Source of the DNA: Aculops lycopersici
Taxonomy: Eukaryota; Arthropoda; Arachnida; Trombidiformes; Eriophyidae
DNA: 48,821 nt
Assembly: GCA_015350385.1 (NCBI GenBank)
Contig: WNKI01000002.1
Coordinates: 9,001,427 to 9,050,247 of the forward strand
Direction: 5' to 3'
The position numbers were made by a program, and so were the translations under genes. The notes under the pieces are model-generated. The model saw only the letters and a program-made list of their open reading frames with translations. It had not been told where the DNA came from and ran no database searches. Below, in pieces: positions 33,501 through 46,900 of this stretch (positions within the stretch are counted from its first letter, which is position 1; each line of letters starts with the position of its first letter).

Positions 33501-36500
33501 CAATCAATCTGCGGATGCTGCTTGGCCTCAACAATAGCCAATGATGATGGAGATTCATTCGCATTGTTTAAGTTTAGGCTTTGTTCGGGTGACTCTTGAA
33601 TCTCTGGACATTTTTTGTCGATTTTGTTCGATTCAGTAACGACTTCGACTTGTTTATCGTCCGAAATAAACGATGATCGCTGAACACCGAGATCTCTACT
33701 TTCAGTGGCAGCCCTATCTGTTGACGGTTCGTTCTCCTTCGCCTGCAATACAATACAGCTATCGCCTGCTTCATTACCTGTCGAATCCAACTCATCAGTC
33801 TCAAGGTCCCTTGAATTCAATTCATCGAGGTCCAATCGAATAGCCGATTGGAGCTTATCCCGTTGTTCTATTACATTAGCAATACATTCTTGTCCCATAG
33901 CAGCCAACGCGCGAAGCTCTTTGTCACCAGGTTGATCTTTTGGTATCGCTGCCGCACAGTCGATCGGCGGTGTTTGACTAAAATGAACCCGCTGGTAATT
34001 GTAGTACCTACTTGAGATTATCATTTGATTTGAAACTGGTGTCATTGAATTAGCACCAAACGCGGGCGAAATCGGACTTGCACGATTTTGTGCAATGAAA
34101 GGCGATGAGCTAGAAAGGAAGGAGGAAGCGTAAAAGTTTGATGTTGCGCTACATTCGCCGCTGGTTTGGTTGCTTGAGTTCGAGGACGATGGTGAAGTAG
34201 ATGATGGGGGCGATGAGGAGCTTGACGAGAGTGAGTCACGGTTAACCCTGTTCAAGTCGAGATCCCGATCACGGGCACTGGTTCCACCGGAAGTCGAGTT
34301 TCGCCTACCGGCATAGACGGTTGAGCGTTGAATAATAAAGGGCAAGCGAATGGGTCCTAATGCATCAATAGTATCGCTCAGGCTTTTGTTACTTGTATTT
34401 GACGAGCAGGTAGATTGATCCTTCCTAGTAATTTGCTTCTTGAGGCCAGACCTATGCTGTTGTCCTATAAGTTGCCGATGATAAAGCGTTTGCTGTTGCT
34501 CTGATTGTTGTAATTGTATCCGCTGATGTTGCTGTTGCTGGTCGTCATGCAATGAGATTAGTTGGTTGTCATTGCAGTTGACAAGCTCATTCATGATGTC
34601 CACCACTAAAGCTTGATCATCGATGCTATCTACTGTCGTCTCCGTATTAAATGAATAACCCTTGAGATGATTGTGGGGTTCACCATTGTTTGTTGACGAT
34701 GACAAGCTTCGGTTGATGCTAGTGTCTTGGTTAGATGTTATAATATCAAAAGAGTCGCAATTTGAATCCAGACGTTTCTGATGCCAATCATCTAACATCC
34801 CATTATCGTTATTTTGATCCACCGGAGATATTTCTAGTTTGTTCGAAGTCTCCGCAGCACTAGTTATTGAGTTAGACATCAGGGAACTAGGACACTTTTC
34901 AGATTCAACGATCCTTGACGTTTCGACAATCGAAATTGGAGTTGCCGGTGAGTTTGGATCGAGCTGATTGACCACAATCAACTCGTTCTCATTTATGACC
35001 ATTACATCATCGGCCGCTATGAGCACTTCCGGTACGCGCTCCCTGGCGTCCTCCAAATATTCAAGTATCTCGTCTTTGGAGGCACCGTCGAATATTGATC
35101 TCTTGGGTGAATCGAATGTCTCGTTCCTTGGCATCATGATTGAACTTTGACTTGTAGTAAGTATTGTGGTTGTTGTGGCCTTTGTTATTGGGTTCACGGA
35201 ATCTGTCAGCGCAGTAATCGCCTGAACAGCATCGACAGACGAGGAACTCTTAGGCGTCAAAGCTATGGTGTTACTAGAGCCACCAGCTCCATGTCCATCC
35301 AGGCTACCACACGCAATGTTCCTGCTCGCCTGGCTATCCACCAGAGAGCTTGTTGATAAGGTGATAGGCACTTCATGTAGATTCTCGGGTGTGGGTGATG
35401 TTTTGAATTGAATCTCGGTGTTAACATTCTCAATATAATCTCGCACACTTGAAAGTATGGGACTGTATTCAAGCGCATCATTACAACCCCTCAAGTCTTC
35501 GCCACAAACCAAATCAATCTTTTTAGTTTCCATATCTCCTGGCATCTTGGAATCAGGGAGCACAACCAACTTTGACACTGGCGTAGACACCATATCTATG
35601 GTTGTAGCTACTGCAGCAACGGCGAGTTTTTCCTCGTCGAGGTCCTCATGTATGGCCTGACGGCTTAATTTAGAAACTAGATTTCGACGGCGTGATGAGA
35701 CATTTTGTATGGATATCACGCTTGTGTTATTCTTGTCCAAAGTTACCGGTTCGAGACTTTCGATAATCTCATTCGTGGAATCATTGCCACTCATGCAGAA
35801 GGGAGTCACACCTGCCGAGACTGAGATATCGTTGTCAACATTCAAATTACAACTGCTAATAGTTCGCCTTTGGGCAATTACCATATTATTAGTTATGCCC
35901 AATTTTTCTGGTGAGCCAATCTCTTGAGATAGATCGTTATTATTATAATCGATTGCAATGATTGTCTCAGTAGATTGATCCAATCCACTCGATTTGCGAT
36001 TGATTAATGTAGATTCGTTTCCATCAACTTGGTTGTTCTGTGTGCTACCCTCTTCGATTTGATTTTGATTCAGTTGTTGAGTTGATCTAGTTCCAACATT
36101 ATTTTGTCCATTTAAGCCTCCAATTTTTATAATCTCATCGTCATTTCCATCCAAAATTTCGTAATGAACATCTCTGATGGTCTTCAAGTCATTGGTTGTG
36201 CCAGTTATTTGCTTGCTAACACTATTCGTCTCACTAATGTTCCCAGCTTCGCTACTGCCCCTAATACTATCACTCCTACTACTGCAACTACTCTCGCTGC
36301 CGACTCCGCTGTCACGAACTCTGATTTGATCGGTCACGGAAGTGGTAGGATTTGGAAGCAGGTGTTCATTTGAGAATGTGCTAGATATAAACATTTGCCC
36401 ATGACTGCTAGCTCCCACCTGAAGAGCTACAGGGTCTTCTGCACCACTGTAGCCGCTAACATAGCTCAGAGGCGATATCGTCGGATGCATATGGACAGAC

Positions 36501-37546
36501 TTGTCCACACCATATTGAGCCACATTGACTGTAGCTTGCCTCTCTCCATTAGTCTTTCCGCTTGATTGTTGTTCCTTACTAGATGACCCACTGCGCTGTT
36601 GTTTAAATGTACCAAGATTATTGGTTCTAGGTGGCACTGGTGGAGCTGGAAGGTTGCGGCGATCACCAGACCGTTGGCTGATCCCTGGCTTCGTCGCCGC
36701 CATAAAACAAATCTGAGCCGAACGAGTTGGATTGATAGTGAGCTTTTGGTTCTGTTTAGAAGATGAAACCTCTTTCTCCAATGTTGCCTTTACCACGCCA
36801 GGATGCAATGAGTTACCTGTAAGCCAGCCTTCGGATCGATTGTGTCCATTCTCGTATATATTATCTGTGCTATCTTCATTTGATTTTTCTGTTATAACTG
36901 AGTTACAATCGCAAATTTTGTTGTCTCGCGAGCACTTGTGACATTCATTGAGTTTTCGTACAATCGGTGGATAAATGAAAACATCGCCATTCTTGAGCGA
37001 TCTGCGTCGTTGTTCGTGCAATTGTTGTTGCGTTTTAAGATCAGGTGGATTTTCTACCTTGGCAAATGTAACTGCAGCCCGATTGCCGGGATAATCTGAA
37101 TTGTTAGGATAACTAGCTTTCCTACCACGAGGTTTAAGATAAGTATTATGATGTATCGAGCCTATCATTTTGTTAACGATTGTCTTGGGACTAGTTGTTG
37201 TGCGACAAGGTAACTTTATGGTTGATTTGATTTTCAGGGATCCATTCCTGATAAAATTACTTGTACTTTTGCGCATCGCCTTACCACTTGAAACAAGATT
37301 TGAATTCTTGTAGCCGTGATTTGGATACAAGTTTTCATTGTTTCCAATTTTAACATAGTCTTGATCTAATCCATCTAGCCTGCTATCCAGATAATCATTA
37401 CGATCATCTGCTGGCCGGGCGGATGAGTGGCTTGCACCCATGGTTGGTTCCGTTACGTTCTGTTGGCTACTTAAATTTTGTTGCTTGTTTTGTGCAACAA
37501 ATATGGAGTTGCAGGTATCTAAAATTGTATCATTAGATAGATTCAT
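30559..37546 (-). CDS. Rho guanine nucleotide exchange factor (DH-PH), two coding exons here
   Basis: The upstream exon runs from 37546 (ATG), or from a 3' splice site at 37518, down to 32631. The next is 32515-30559, across a 115-bp intron. The join rebuilds the DH signature QRVTK-YPLLLNRLYKVT and keeps the frame, giving 2290 residues from 37546. The product activates Rho-family GTPases at membranes. A long disordered N-terminus carries a Cys-pair zinc-finger-like segment (CLDCDQF, LPLCKSC) next to the DH domain. The DH domain starts at KEIISEFVETELKYGRD. The PH domain begins near DIGYMKLRKTAMEML and is split by about 370 Ser/Thr/Asn/Gln-rich residues before it resumes at ESFEIHERLNKESMLLR. 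An internal ATG at 37441 opens MGASHSS, an N-myristoylation pattern. I cannot place it in a named Rho-GEF subfamily. It may continue upstream into the exon at 43914-47577. Confidence 0.92.
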
Positions 37547-37768
37547 TTTTGCAGGTTTGATTTGGTTGAAGGCGAACGTTAGATTGTGAAATTCAACAAA
37601 TCGAGATAGGACTTTGAAATTGATTGAAAGCTAGTTTTACGAGATCGAATTGGAAAAATTTGTAGTGTAAAATGTGGGCTAGCTGAAATCTTCAAAACAA
37701 ATGAGTGAGTTGCAACACAGCATTAGTTGGTAAAGTTCAGGTGGTCTGCTATCCCGGAGAACTAATTA

Positions 37769-39080
37769 AAGCCTGTCTCATAAGTCGTGTGACGAAATGT
37801 CACGATTAAATTTCGCAACATGTGCTCTCCTTTCGTCTCAAATTTAACTTGTTGTTGTTGCTCAACATGTATAGTTTATATCAATATAATTTATGTATAT
37901 ATTGTTATCATGGCTTCGCTAGCCAAAAAGCAATATCGAGCCGAGGAAATTGTTAGGTTTTTCCTGGCTCACGAGTGTAATAGAAGAGTGACTTTAGATC
38001 ACTTTAAACAACAAAAAATCAACCACATGACAATTCGGCGAGCTATTGATAGATATGAGACCACTGGGTCTAGCAATTTTAGGCCAATAACCGGCCGACC
38101 AACAGCTCAAACAACAATGACAGCAACGGGGGTGATAAGACGGCTTTGCAACAAGGACCCCAGCATTAGTGTCAGGTCTTTGGCGACCAAGGCAAATATA
38201 AGCAGAGCTACCTGCGCTAGAGTGAAGAGGGATCTTGGGGGCAAAACATACAAACAAAAAGTTGCTCCAAAAATGATAAAAGACCAAGAAAAAAGGATTA
38301 TCTCTGGCGCGCGTGATATATACAAACAAATAGTACCGTCAGGCGGGGGTAAAATTTTAGTTGCAGATGACGAGTCTTACATTCCTTTAGATCCATCACA
38401 AGTGCCAGGTCCAAGTTTCTACACCGAGTTTGAGGGTCGGCCGGTCGACGACAAGTGGAAATTCAAGGGTAAACAAAAGTTCTGTAAGAAATTTCTAATT
38501 TGGATAGCCCATGACTCGGAGGGCAACTTTAGCGACCCTTATGTGATGAAGGGTACAATGAATGCCCAATGCTATTTGAAAAATTGTATCAAAAGACGTT
38601 TGTTACCATTTATACAGAGGCATCATCCAATAGACAAAGTTTTGTTTTGGCCCGACCTCGCGACTATTCACTATGCTAATGATGTGACTACCTATCTCGA
38701 CGAGCAAGATATCCAATTTGTACGCAAAGAGAATAATACGCCTAATTTTCCACAAGGTAGACCGATTGAAAAATTTTGGGCTTTGGTCAAGTCTAGATAC
38801 AAGAGAGTGAGTCGCCCGCCGAAGAATCTTAAGTCATTCAAAGTTACTATCACCAGAATTTGTCGTCAGATAGCCAGTGAGTCTGGAAAAAACCTGGTCG
38901 CAGGTTGGAACTCTAAACTTATCAATGCATATACAAATGGGCCACTAAATATCCTAAAAGTGAGACTGCCAACACTAAACAAGCAAGCAAACAGTATCCA
39001 ATAGAGAGAACGAGCTTTCTATCCTCCAAATGAAATGTATTCGAGTTACTAGAACTTCACACGACTTATGAGACAGGCTT
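37769..39080 (+). mobile_element. Complete Tc1/mariner-superfamily transposon (DD37E group)
   Basis: A 1312-bp element with perfect 24-bp terminal inverted repeats: the left copy at 37769-37792 begins AAGCCTGTCTCATAAG and the right copy is its exact complement at 39057-39080. A TA dinucleotide flanks each end (37767-37768 and 39081-39082), the target-site duplication of this superfamily. It contains one uninterrupted transposase gene. Perfect repeats, an intact gene and intact target duplication point to a recent insertion. It sits 223 bp upstream of the Rho exchange factor ATG at 37546, in the opposite orientation. Confidence 0.97.
37910..39004 (+). CDS. Tc1/mariner DD37E transposase
   Basis: A 364-residue transposase that would bind the terminal repeats and cut and paste the element at TA sites. 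I chose the ATG at 37910 (MASLAKKQYRAEEIVRF), because the 30 residues from the earlier ATG at 37820 are Cys-rich and hydrophobic and unlike transposase. Two helix-turn-helix modules occupy about residues 10-110 (HFKQQKINHMTIRRAIDRY, SISVRSLATKANISRATCARV), with a GRP linker at 62-64. The catalytic triad is present: VADDESYI (D153 or D154), LFWPDLATIHYA (D249) and RPIEKFWALVK (E287), with 37 residues between the second Asp and the Glu. The DDESYI and WPDLA blocks resemble transposases known from aphids and Hydra. No frameshift or stop interrupts it, so it may still be active. Confidence 0.95.
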   Translation: MASLAKKQYRAEEIVRFFLAHECNRRVTLDHFKQQKINHMTIRRAIDRYETTGSSNFRPITGRPTAQTTMTATGVIRRLCNKDPSISVRSLATKANISRATCARVKRDLGGKTYKQKVAPKMIKDQEKRIISGARDIYKQIVPSGGGKILVADDESYIPLDPSQVPGPSFYTEFEGRPVDDKWKFKGKQKFCKKFLIWIAHDSEGNFSDPYVMKGTMNAQCYLKNCIKRRLLPFIQRHHPIDKVLFWPDLATIHYANDVTTYLDEQDIQFVRKENNTPNFPQGRPIEKFWALVKSRYKRVSRPPKNLKSFKVTITRICRQIASESGKNLVAGWNSKLINAYTNGPLNILKVRLPTLNKQANSIQ

Positions 39081-40528
39081 TAGATTACTACCGATCAGTC
39101 AGGTTCCACTAGATATACAGCTAGATTCTGTTATAATACAATTTTTCGAAATGGCGCTAATACCAAGTGCATTGCCGGAGCAAGTATCTAGCCTCAGATC
39201 ATCACAACTGGACAGGATCAACCAAATAAGATTTTTCCAAAGCTCAAAACGGCAAGGTTGAAAACATTTCTCAACAGGATGAATCTAGCTCGTTATATAC
39301 AACGACAAATGTCGCAATCATTCGATAACTCTCGCCCAGTTTCTGCCTACAAATAGTGTGAATCATGTGAGCTATACAATGTGAGTAGGCGGGACAGATG
39401 TTTCTATATACAATAAATCGAGAGTTCATTATTATCGTCTAATGATTGAGCTTATTATCGGCCATATGGCTGTTCAACCTGCCTGGTTTTAGGTGAACGT
39501 AAACAAGCATCGGGTTTCTGATTCATATAACTCATAGGATCCAGTGATCCTATTCGTAGGACTGTCTGATTTTTGTTTATCGTTAGGCTTTTCGTTCTAC
39601 GTTAAATCAAGAAAATTTCACGACAAATCATCCATTGGATGCTATGTAAGCTGACTAGAAGAGAAAGAGGGAGTTTTTTTGTCTGACATGGAGATGCTCA
39701 TGCAAAGTCATAGTCTTATTTCCCTGTGATTGCGTCGGACCTAGCGTCTAGACAGACAGAATTGTAATTTCCTGTCCAATTTGTTCAGCCAAAAGACCGA
39801 GTAGAGCAATGATATACAATTGAAAAAGAACAGGACCAATCTGAGTTTGAATTCCACGAGTGATTATAAATTAGTTTTCATAGCCAACGACATAGCCCCA
39901 TCTACCTGAGTTTACAGTCTCTGTGGTTGCCGCTGGCCGCACCGCCACTATTTCCGTCACTCGGCAAGCTAACTGGATGCCGCTCAAAGTCACCATGTCA
40001 GCGTGTTAGCGCGTCTCACCGCGAAAGTAAACTACGAATGTTTGGGACTGGGGGACATCCCGATTCTATCAACACTCATAAGCCATAAGGGAGAAACTAG
40101 CTTCACTAGGAAGCCAAACATGCATAGAAATAAATGTCGACTAGTTGGTGATGATGATAACAATAATAATAATAATAGACGCCGCTGGGAAGAAAAATAA
40201 AACGGTGACAACAAAGACAATGTTGCTCAAATAAGAACTAGAGAGACAGGATCTAGCTCTTTATTCGGCACTGAAATTGTAGACGAAGCTTATAGTTTGT
40301 CCCCTCCCCCTTCAAAGAACAAAACGTTTGCCCATCAACTCATTTTGGTCAGGCAATTGAGACAAATTCAACCAGGCAAGCGTAGACCCATGGGTTAAGC
40401 TTTACGTGCTAAGCCTCGGAATTGCGACAAACGCCACTCTTCGCCTCAGACCCTTTTGAGGTTCAATATACAAGTTGAGTCCTCAATCATGTTTGTCTTT
40501 GATCTTAGTTGGCAGCGAGCTAGCTTTG

Positions 40529-40567
40529 CATTCATATGGTTGTACCCATGTTACAACCATATGAATG
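40529..40567. repeat. Perfect 16-bp inverted repeat hairpin
   Basis: CATTCATATGGTTGTA at 40529-40544 is followed by the 7-base loop CCCATGT and the exact complement at 40552-40567. The fold does not extend beyond 16 bp. It is shorter than a usual microRNA precursor. Confidence 0.9.
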
Positions 40568-42575
40568 TATATAACCTAGAACCAACTACTCTTGGCTCAT
40601 TCCACCCTTTATATTGGACTAGCGACCCTGTGAGACAAAATGGTGCTATGGATTTGAGAGGGCGATAGGAACAGCCGCTTTTATATGAGATGGTTGATGT
40701 ATGACTGCTGCAAAGCAGAACAGCCATTATACTACCTACTCGTCGATGGTCGTGGGCGCACGAGTTTCAGTGTTCCACTTTACTGTAAAAGTCCAATAAA
40801 AGCCGGCCAACACCAACCTTCAACCAATGCAAATTTTGTGCCACTAACCCGTGGTACAATGCACTGGTACAATACCTCATGTGGGCAGTTGGATGAGAAT
40901 AGACATGGGCGAACGTGCAGTCCAAGATCTCTACTGAGTCTTGCGGCTCGGCCGTAACTAACCGACAGAGAAGATTGTAATCAGACAAACCAAATAGATG
41001 GTTCCCTTACATAAGGACACAATGCTGCACTCTCTTTTAGATACCAAGCATAGAGTTGTGAATGAAGAGACGGGAGCGGAAGTGAATAAATTTGACTGGC
41101 AATCTGGCGGAGACAGTGGAAACAGTAGTGGTGGGTTAGCTTGAGAGGCAGTGCACGCCCATCGGCCGCAGCGACGACAACATATATAATAATGTGTTTA
41201 TTGACTCATCGCCGCGTCCTTGTTTTAAATTAAATTAAGCCACTGGGGGATTGGGAAAAGTTTTATAGTCTCTCCATTGGCAAACTCGCCGTCAGATGGG
41301 TAACTTCAACTGTGTAAAGAAAACCACACAAGTAGGACTCACTACGGCGAACATAAAATACACGCGAACATCCGTCCAATCTTGGTAAAATTGGGCTGAA
41401 ATTTCTCGCGTAGCAATTCCGTGCCATCGGATGAGAGAGCAAGAGGCGAACGGGTGAACTTGCTTGAATGATTGTTTGAACAAAACCGAATGAGTTGGTA
41501 GTGGTGGCACTGCGCTGCGATCTGTACAGTCAATCCCATGCCATGCTGTCGAGTGCTAACATTACATTAACAGTAACTATCCCGAGAGAACAATATCAGG
41601 TAGACACTCCAACCATGTAGTTGAAGTGGCAAACATTTGTAGGATCTAAGTTTAACATAACCCCTTTCTACTAACTCCCATGATGTCACTTGAATCGCGA
41701 CTCTTGTGTTTGCTTGTCGCCTATCAACCTGATCTGGTCACTCAATCGACGCCATGAGCAAATAGACGCTCTGATGTGGCTAAGGTCTAAGAACTAAAAT
41801 AGGCTATAGTTGTAGTGATAACTGATACAGCATCAATTGGAATCCCGAAAGCCTACAGTACTGTTAAATGTTGGCCCCTGAACTTGAAATGTAGGCGGTC
41901 AAGCTAACTCGTTACTCTGGAAGCAAGATATTTTTGTCCGCTTACTTTTCTCTCGAAGCAAACATAAAATTTCCATGAAATCGAATGGGTGGATGATCGA
42001 CATTCAGCTAGCTTGTTGGCAGGCAACATGGTTAGCTCTTTGGTTTCTATTCGCATCCTCAAATCGATCACTGGTCGCTACTCTGGATAGACTGACAAAT
42101 TGAGATAGATACTAGTTTGCTCGCACGCAGACCTTGCGACTAACTGGATTCATGATTGATTTTGATTGAAACTCCTCGAAGCGGAAACTTGTCGGCGCCA
42201 ATGTGGGCCACAGATACTGTTCGACATCTGGAATATCACTTTTGGAGAGTAAAAATTTAATCAAGTCTAAAAATTTCTACTCAATCTTGCGCAATCTGTT
42301 CCACCATACAGTTTAATGAAAAAATTTGTAGTCGGCAGTTCCTTCGTCATGTTTCCAAAGCACACCCTAACTAGAAGTTAAACTGAATGTGCTGTGACAA
42401 ACATTGCCAGAAACAGATATACTCTCGAGTTTATCATTTACGTGATCGATGTTTTTCTTTATACCGCCAACACGAACATCGTCATCAAACATTCAGTCTG
42501 CAGCTGACAGCAGAGGATCATGTGCCCGATATCTACATTGCAGAGCCTCGAGGTGCTTAAGTTGTCAATGTCGAA

Positions 42576-42582
<7 letters not shown>

Positions 42583-42622
<40 letters not shown>
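42583..42622. repeat. (GA)n dinucleotide microsatellite
   Basis: Twenty uninterrupted GA units. It is the complement type of the CT tract at the window start. Confidence 0.97.
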
Positions 42623-42625
<3 letters not shown>

Positions 42626-43913
42626 CAGGACGTGTGAATGCCAACCGCCTTGTCAATTATTGCTGGCCGGCATTTATGTCTCTAATATAGTGATGGAGTT
42701 CAAGCAACTTCCGGTGGACACGTTAAGCTTAAAAGCACTCGTGACCTATGGTTTCTAGTGCGAAACTGGATTTAGCTCGACTCGAAGGTTCTGTTTGAGC
42801 GCTAGCCAGCACTAGGCGGTCATGGTATGAAATGAAACATTGACCCTTAGGTACTTTGGGTTCATGATGAGTACGCACACTTCACTCAGAGAACATCGAC
42901 CTCATCGATTGGTTTTATTGAGCGCTAATTCTGATGAGGTACGCCAGGCGCTGGCGTTCCTCTATTATACACAGGCGGTGGCAACGGCGGGAAAGGCAAA
43001 GCGAGTCCAAGTTCATGAACAAAGTGACCAATGTCATCGAGCCGCCGATCAATTTTGCTAATCGAAATTGATTGGACATTCACATCGGGTAGTCTCTGGC
43101 TTCATCTCTCGCCGAATGCCAGTCAAGGATGACCGTGGCTATGCGAAGCCACCGATGCTAGGCCTAAACAGAGCAAGCATATTTGTACTAGTCGGAGCGT
43201 CCGATAATTCACAGTTGGATGGTCAGTTGTTGACCCCTCGCTGAGGGTGAGAGTAAGGGGGTGAGGAGGAAGCAGAAACAGGTACGGATAATTTTTTTGT
43301 TGCTCAACGCCCAACCAAAAACGTACTTGGTTGGCTTAGTTAAACGTTCGAGAGAGTCTTAAGCGCGATTCTATGATAACAAAGCTTTCGGACCTATGTC
43401 TGTTTGTTAGGGTCAAGCGAGAGCAAACAATCGGGGATGCAGATCTCGTTAGCAATAACGCCACATGAAGTCGTACTGGCTAGAGGCTTCAAAGAAGTGG
43501 GCGCGGGACATGGCGACCAGTGTGGTTCATTAAACTCATAGTCAACTCGATGACTTAACTCGATGACTAGGTGGCAAAATTCTGCAACAATCAGCATAGT
43601 AGGCCCAAGCTAGGAAAATTCACGAAAAAACTATGACCCTTAGTTGCCAGCTAGAATCAAGAAAAATACTGGCCTTTGCAAGCTCACTAACTGACTCGAT
43701 GTGTTTGCACACGGTTTGAGTTAAACCCCCCAAGGCTACGACAAAGGCTTTCGGCGAGCAACCCTTTGCCCTCATAACCAAGAGACTTGGTTGAATCTTG
43801 TGCGCTTTTATCAATATCAGAAAAGATATAAAATAAACATTGATCGGTATATTTGCACCTGACTGACTGATCTCGCTAAAGCTCAAGTAGGGATAGAAGT
43901 TACCTAAACTTAC

Positions 43914-46900
43914 CTTCCGATTTGTTGATTCTAGTAGAGGCTCCAGTTTTGGGGGCGCGCTTTTCGCTATGTTCCGTCTCTTCTGTGGCCCACTTGACAA
44001 AATTTCGGCCCTTGGCTTGTTTCGATTTGGCAGCTTTAACTCGGTTTGATTCCGCCGCTAAAGTCGCTTGCGTCGTGAGATCTTTGCTGACCTTGGCTTC
44101 GTTTGTTTGGTTTGGTTTTTGAGCACCGAGCTCGCTGATTTGAACTTGACATCTCTGTTCTAAACCCTCGTTATCACTCTGGCCTTGCTCGTTAGCTTCT
44201 TTGTTTGCACTGTTAGGTTGCTTTAATTTAGTTTCTCTTCTCAAGTTGCCGATTCTACTCTTGTCTCCCAAGTCGGCCAGTGTGTTAGTTTGGTCTGCGC
44301 AAGGTCTTGTCCTTGATGATAAATGATTGATGTCAGTCTTGTTGCAATTGTCATCCAACCAAACACTACCACCACTGCTACTACAACTTGCCGTTGTCTG
44401 AATTGTTGTTACTGCTACTTCTACTATTGCTGCTACCGCATCACCATCAGCCGATACGTCCAAATTGATTACAGTGCTGTCTAAAATTTTTCCATCATCA
44501 TGTCCATCTAGTATAGTTGGCTTTGTTGTCTGCTTGGTGTTGGTCTTCAAAGTCTGACATGTATTTTGATTTGATAATATATCTCGATGCTTTTGCTTGC
44601 CTCTGTTGGTGCCATCCGATTGTGGTGATCGCACTACCCGTTGCAAGGTGTAGGAATTCGCCACAGAGGGACAAGCGAATTTTTTCATCGAGGATGAAAA
44701 AGTTCGTTCGTGTTGGTGCTGCTGTTGTCGCTGCTGCTCTGGCGCAACAGTAGCGCAGCCGCAGAGGTTACTCCCAAATTCGCCTGACTTGGTGGGGGAA
44801 GGAGTGTTTTTTTCTAGTGTTTGCTTTAGGTCTGTTCGCAACACAGTCGCTGTTTCCCCCTGGTCCCCATCGTTCCAGTCAATTTTACTGCCTAAGCTTC
44901 TTGGTTTTAGTAGGCTTTTGTGACCGCTTCTATCCGCTGGCGAATTTGCGGGTTCTCTCGGTCGCGATGCTGGTAGCGGCGGTGGTGGTGGAGGGGGTAT
45001 GTTGGGCCGAGTCGCTGAGTGAGCCCTGCGAGTCACTGACTTTGACCCTGGATAGGCGCTGAGGGATCCGGTAGCGGTGGTTGCGTCAAACTCGGGCGTG
45101 TCGTAGATGGGCGCCCGAGAGTTTGCTGAGGCCAGCGAACTGTAAGCGGTCAAGCTCTTAATTCTATGTAATTTTTCACTGTTATCGATTGGTTGACGAT
45201 TGGAAGCGCGAAAATCTTTACTTTTGTCGCAACATGTGCTCTTCTCGACTTGAATATTTTTCAAGATCGAATTCATTTTGAGAGATGCCTCCTGGTTATG
45301 TGCAGGAAGATTATTTCCATCATACGATTCCTCCCGGTGCTTCTCTTTAAGCCTGACTAGACTGATATTATTAACATTATGATTTTTTATACTACTACAA
45401 CTAACATTAGCAGTACCAAGATCAAAATTAGAGCTTGACGCTGGTGACAATTGGATCGGAGATGAATTTGAGTTTTTAAAGTTGGCAAATAATGTCTGTT
45501 TCAATTTGACCAAGATTTTCCCTGTTCGCTTGCCAAAAGTAAGACCAAGATTATCCAGCTTATCCTCTGCAGCATCGTTATCATCGCCAGATCCCATCAT
45601 AGCATCACCATGAAAACAAGATATTTTGTCTTTCGACAACATTTTGACAGGATGAACCCAGGCGTTGGAGGCATTGAACGACAATGGCAACTCTAGCGAA
45701 GACTGAAACCCACAAGGCAAATTTTGACAACTCACTACTCGACACGCAGATAAATCAGCCCGCAAACCAAGTTTGACTTCACCGCTTGATGCACCTAGAC
45801 GGCCTATGGATGTTTGCTGCGAATGCACATCTTGACGAGCATCATAATAGAATTTTAACTCGTTACAACTACCTACTGGATTGGGCTTAAAGTCAGCCTT
45901 AATTTCGTTGGATAAACCATCGCCACCGATAGCCGATGCAATATCGAACATACTCCTTGAGCAACTTGAAAAACCATAACAACATCTGCAATCCTTGTTA
46001 GTCGAATGGTCTCGTAGATTGCCGCCGGCAAGATGAGAAGCCTTATCACACGACTGGTGAGATAACGATACTCCACAGCCAGTCTCGGGAGAGCCATCAA
46101 GTCTTGAAGTTTGATGCCCAGCCTTCAAATTACCAGTGAGCTGCAGCTGCAATTGTTGTTCTGCGCTTTCTCGCTGCTCTTGAACGTGAACTCTGCCCTC
46201 TGTTTTACGGGAAAGTGCCATCTCCTTGAAGAAAGGTACAACCGGTGGAGGCACTGGCACGGACTTGGCAGCGTGAGGGCGCTGAACTCGAGTAGGCACC
46301 ACGGTAGCTGAGCGACTAGGTACTTGACGGCCATAAACAGAAGAGGGTTTACATATACTCCGCGAGCTTCCGAGTTTCAAATTTCTATCCATACTATTAT
46401 GGCCCAAAGAAATATCATAAGTACCACTGGATTCCAACGGTCGCTTGCCCATAGTGGCTCTTCGCCATTTAAAGCCAGTCTGCTCTGGAGCTTGAATTGG
46501 TCCCACCCACATTGAACTCCGGACACTCAATTCTTGATCACGAGTTCGCACCACCCCATTTGGAGGCTCGAGAACTCCGTGCAGTCGTTGTTTTGGGCAT
46601 CTCACATTAGCGGGACTAGAGATATTATGGTCACCAGATTCAATAGCTAGACTGTTTCCAGTGGTCATACAGCAAGAGCATTCACAATGTTGCTCAATGC
46701 ATTGTAGCTGACTAGACCTTATGGCTTTGTGCGTCATTGAACGTATCGTTGGCGAGTGCGATGATCTATCTAACCAGTTCTTTAGATCTTTAGAGACTAT
46801 TACTCTCTGTTGTGGATAGGATGATCTCTCAGGTGACACCTCCTTGCTTGGGGCAACAATCGCATCTCGATACTGCCGGGAATGCCATTTACGGTCCAAA

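Larger units (their letters stand above)
39081..43913. other. Long non-coding interval, possibly one intron of a giant Rho-GEF gene
   Basis: About 4.8 kb without recognisable coding sequence on either strand. It contains a perfect 16-bp hairpin at 40529-40567, an 8-bp palindromic hairpin at 39534-39553 (ATAGGATC, CAGT, complement) and a (GA)n tract at 42583-42622. Open frames are short and random in composition. If the exon at 43914-47577 splices to 37518, this interval plus the transposon is a 6.4-kb intron, far longer than the others here. Confidence 0.5.

Noticed and set aside
43620..44000. Separate 126-codon minus-strand gene after the large disordered exon
   Set aside because: It lies in another frame across the donor site of the larger exon, and it has no recognisable domain.
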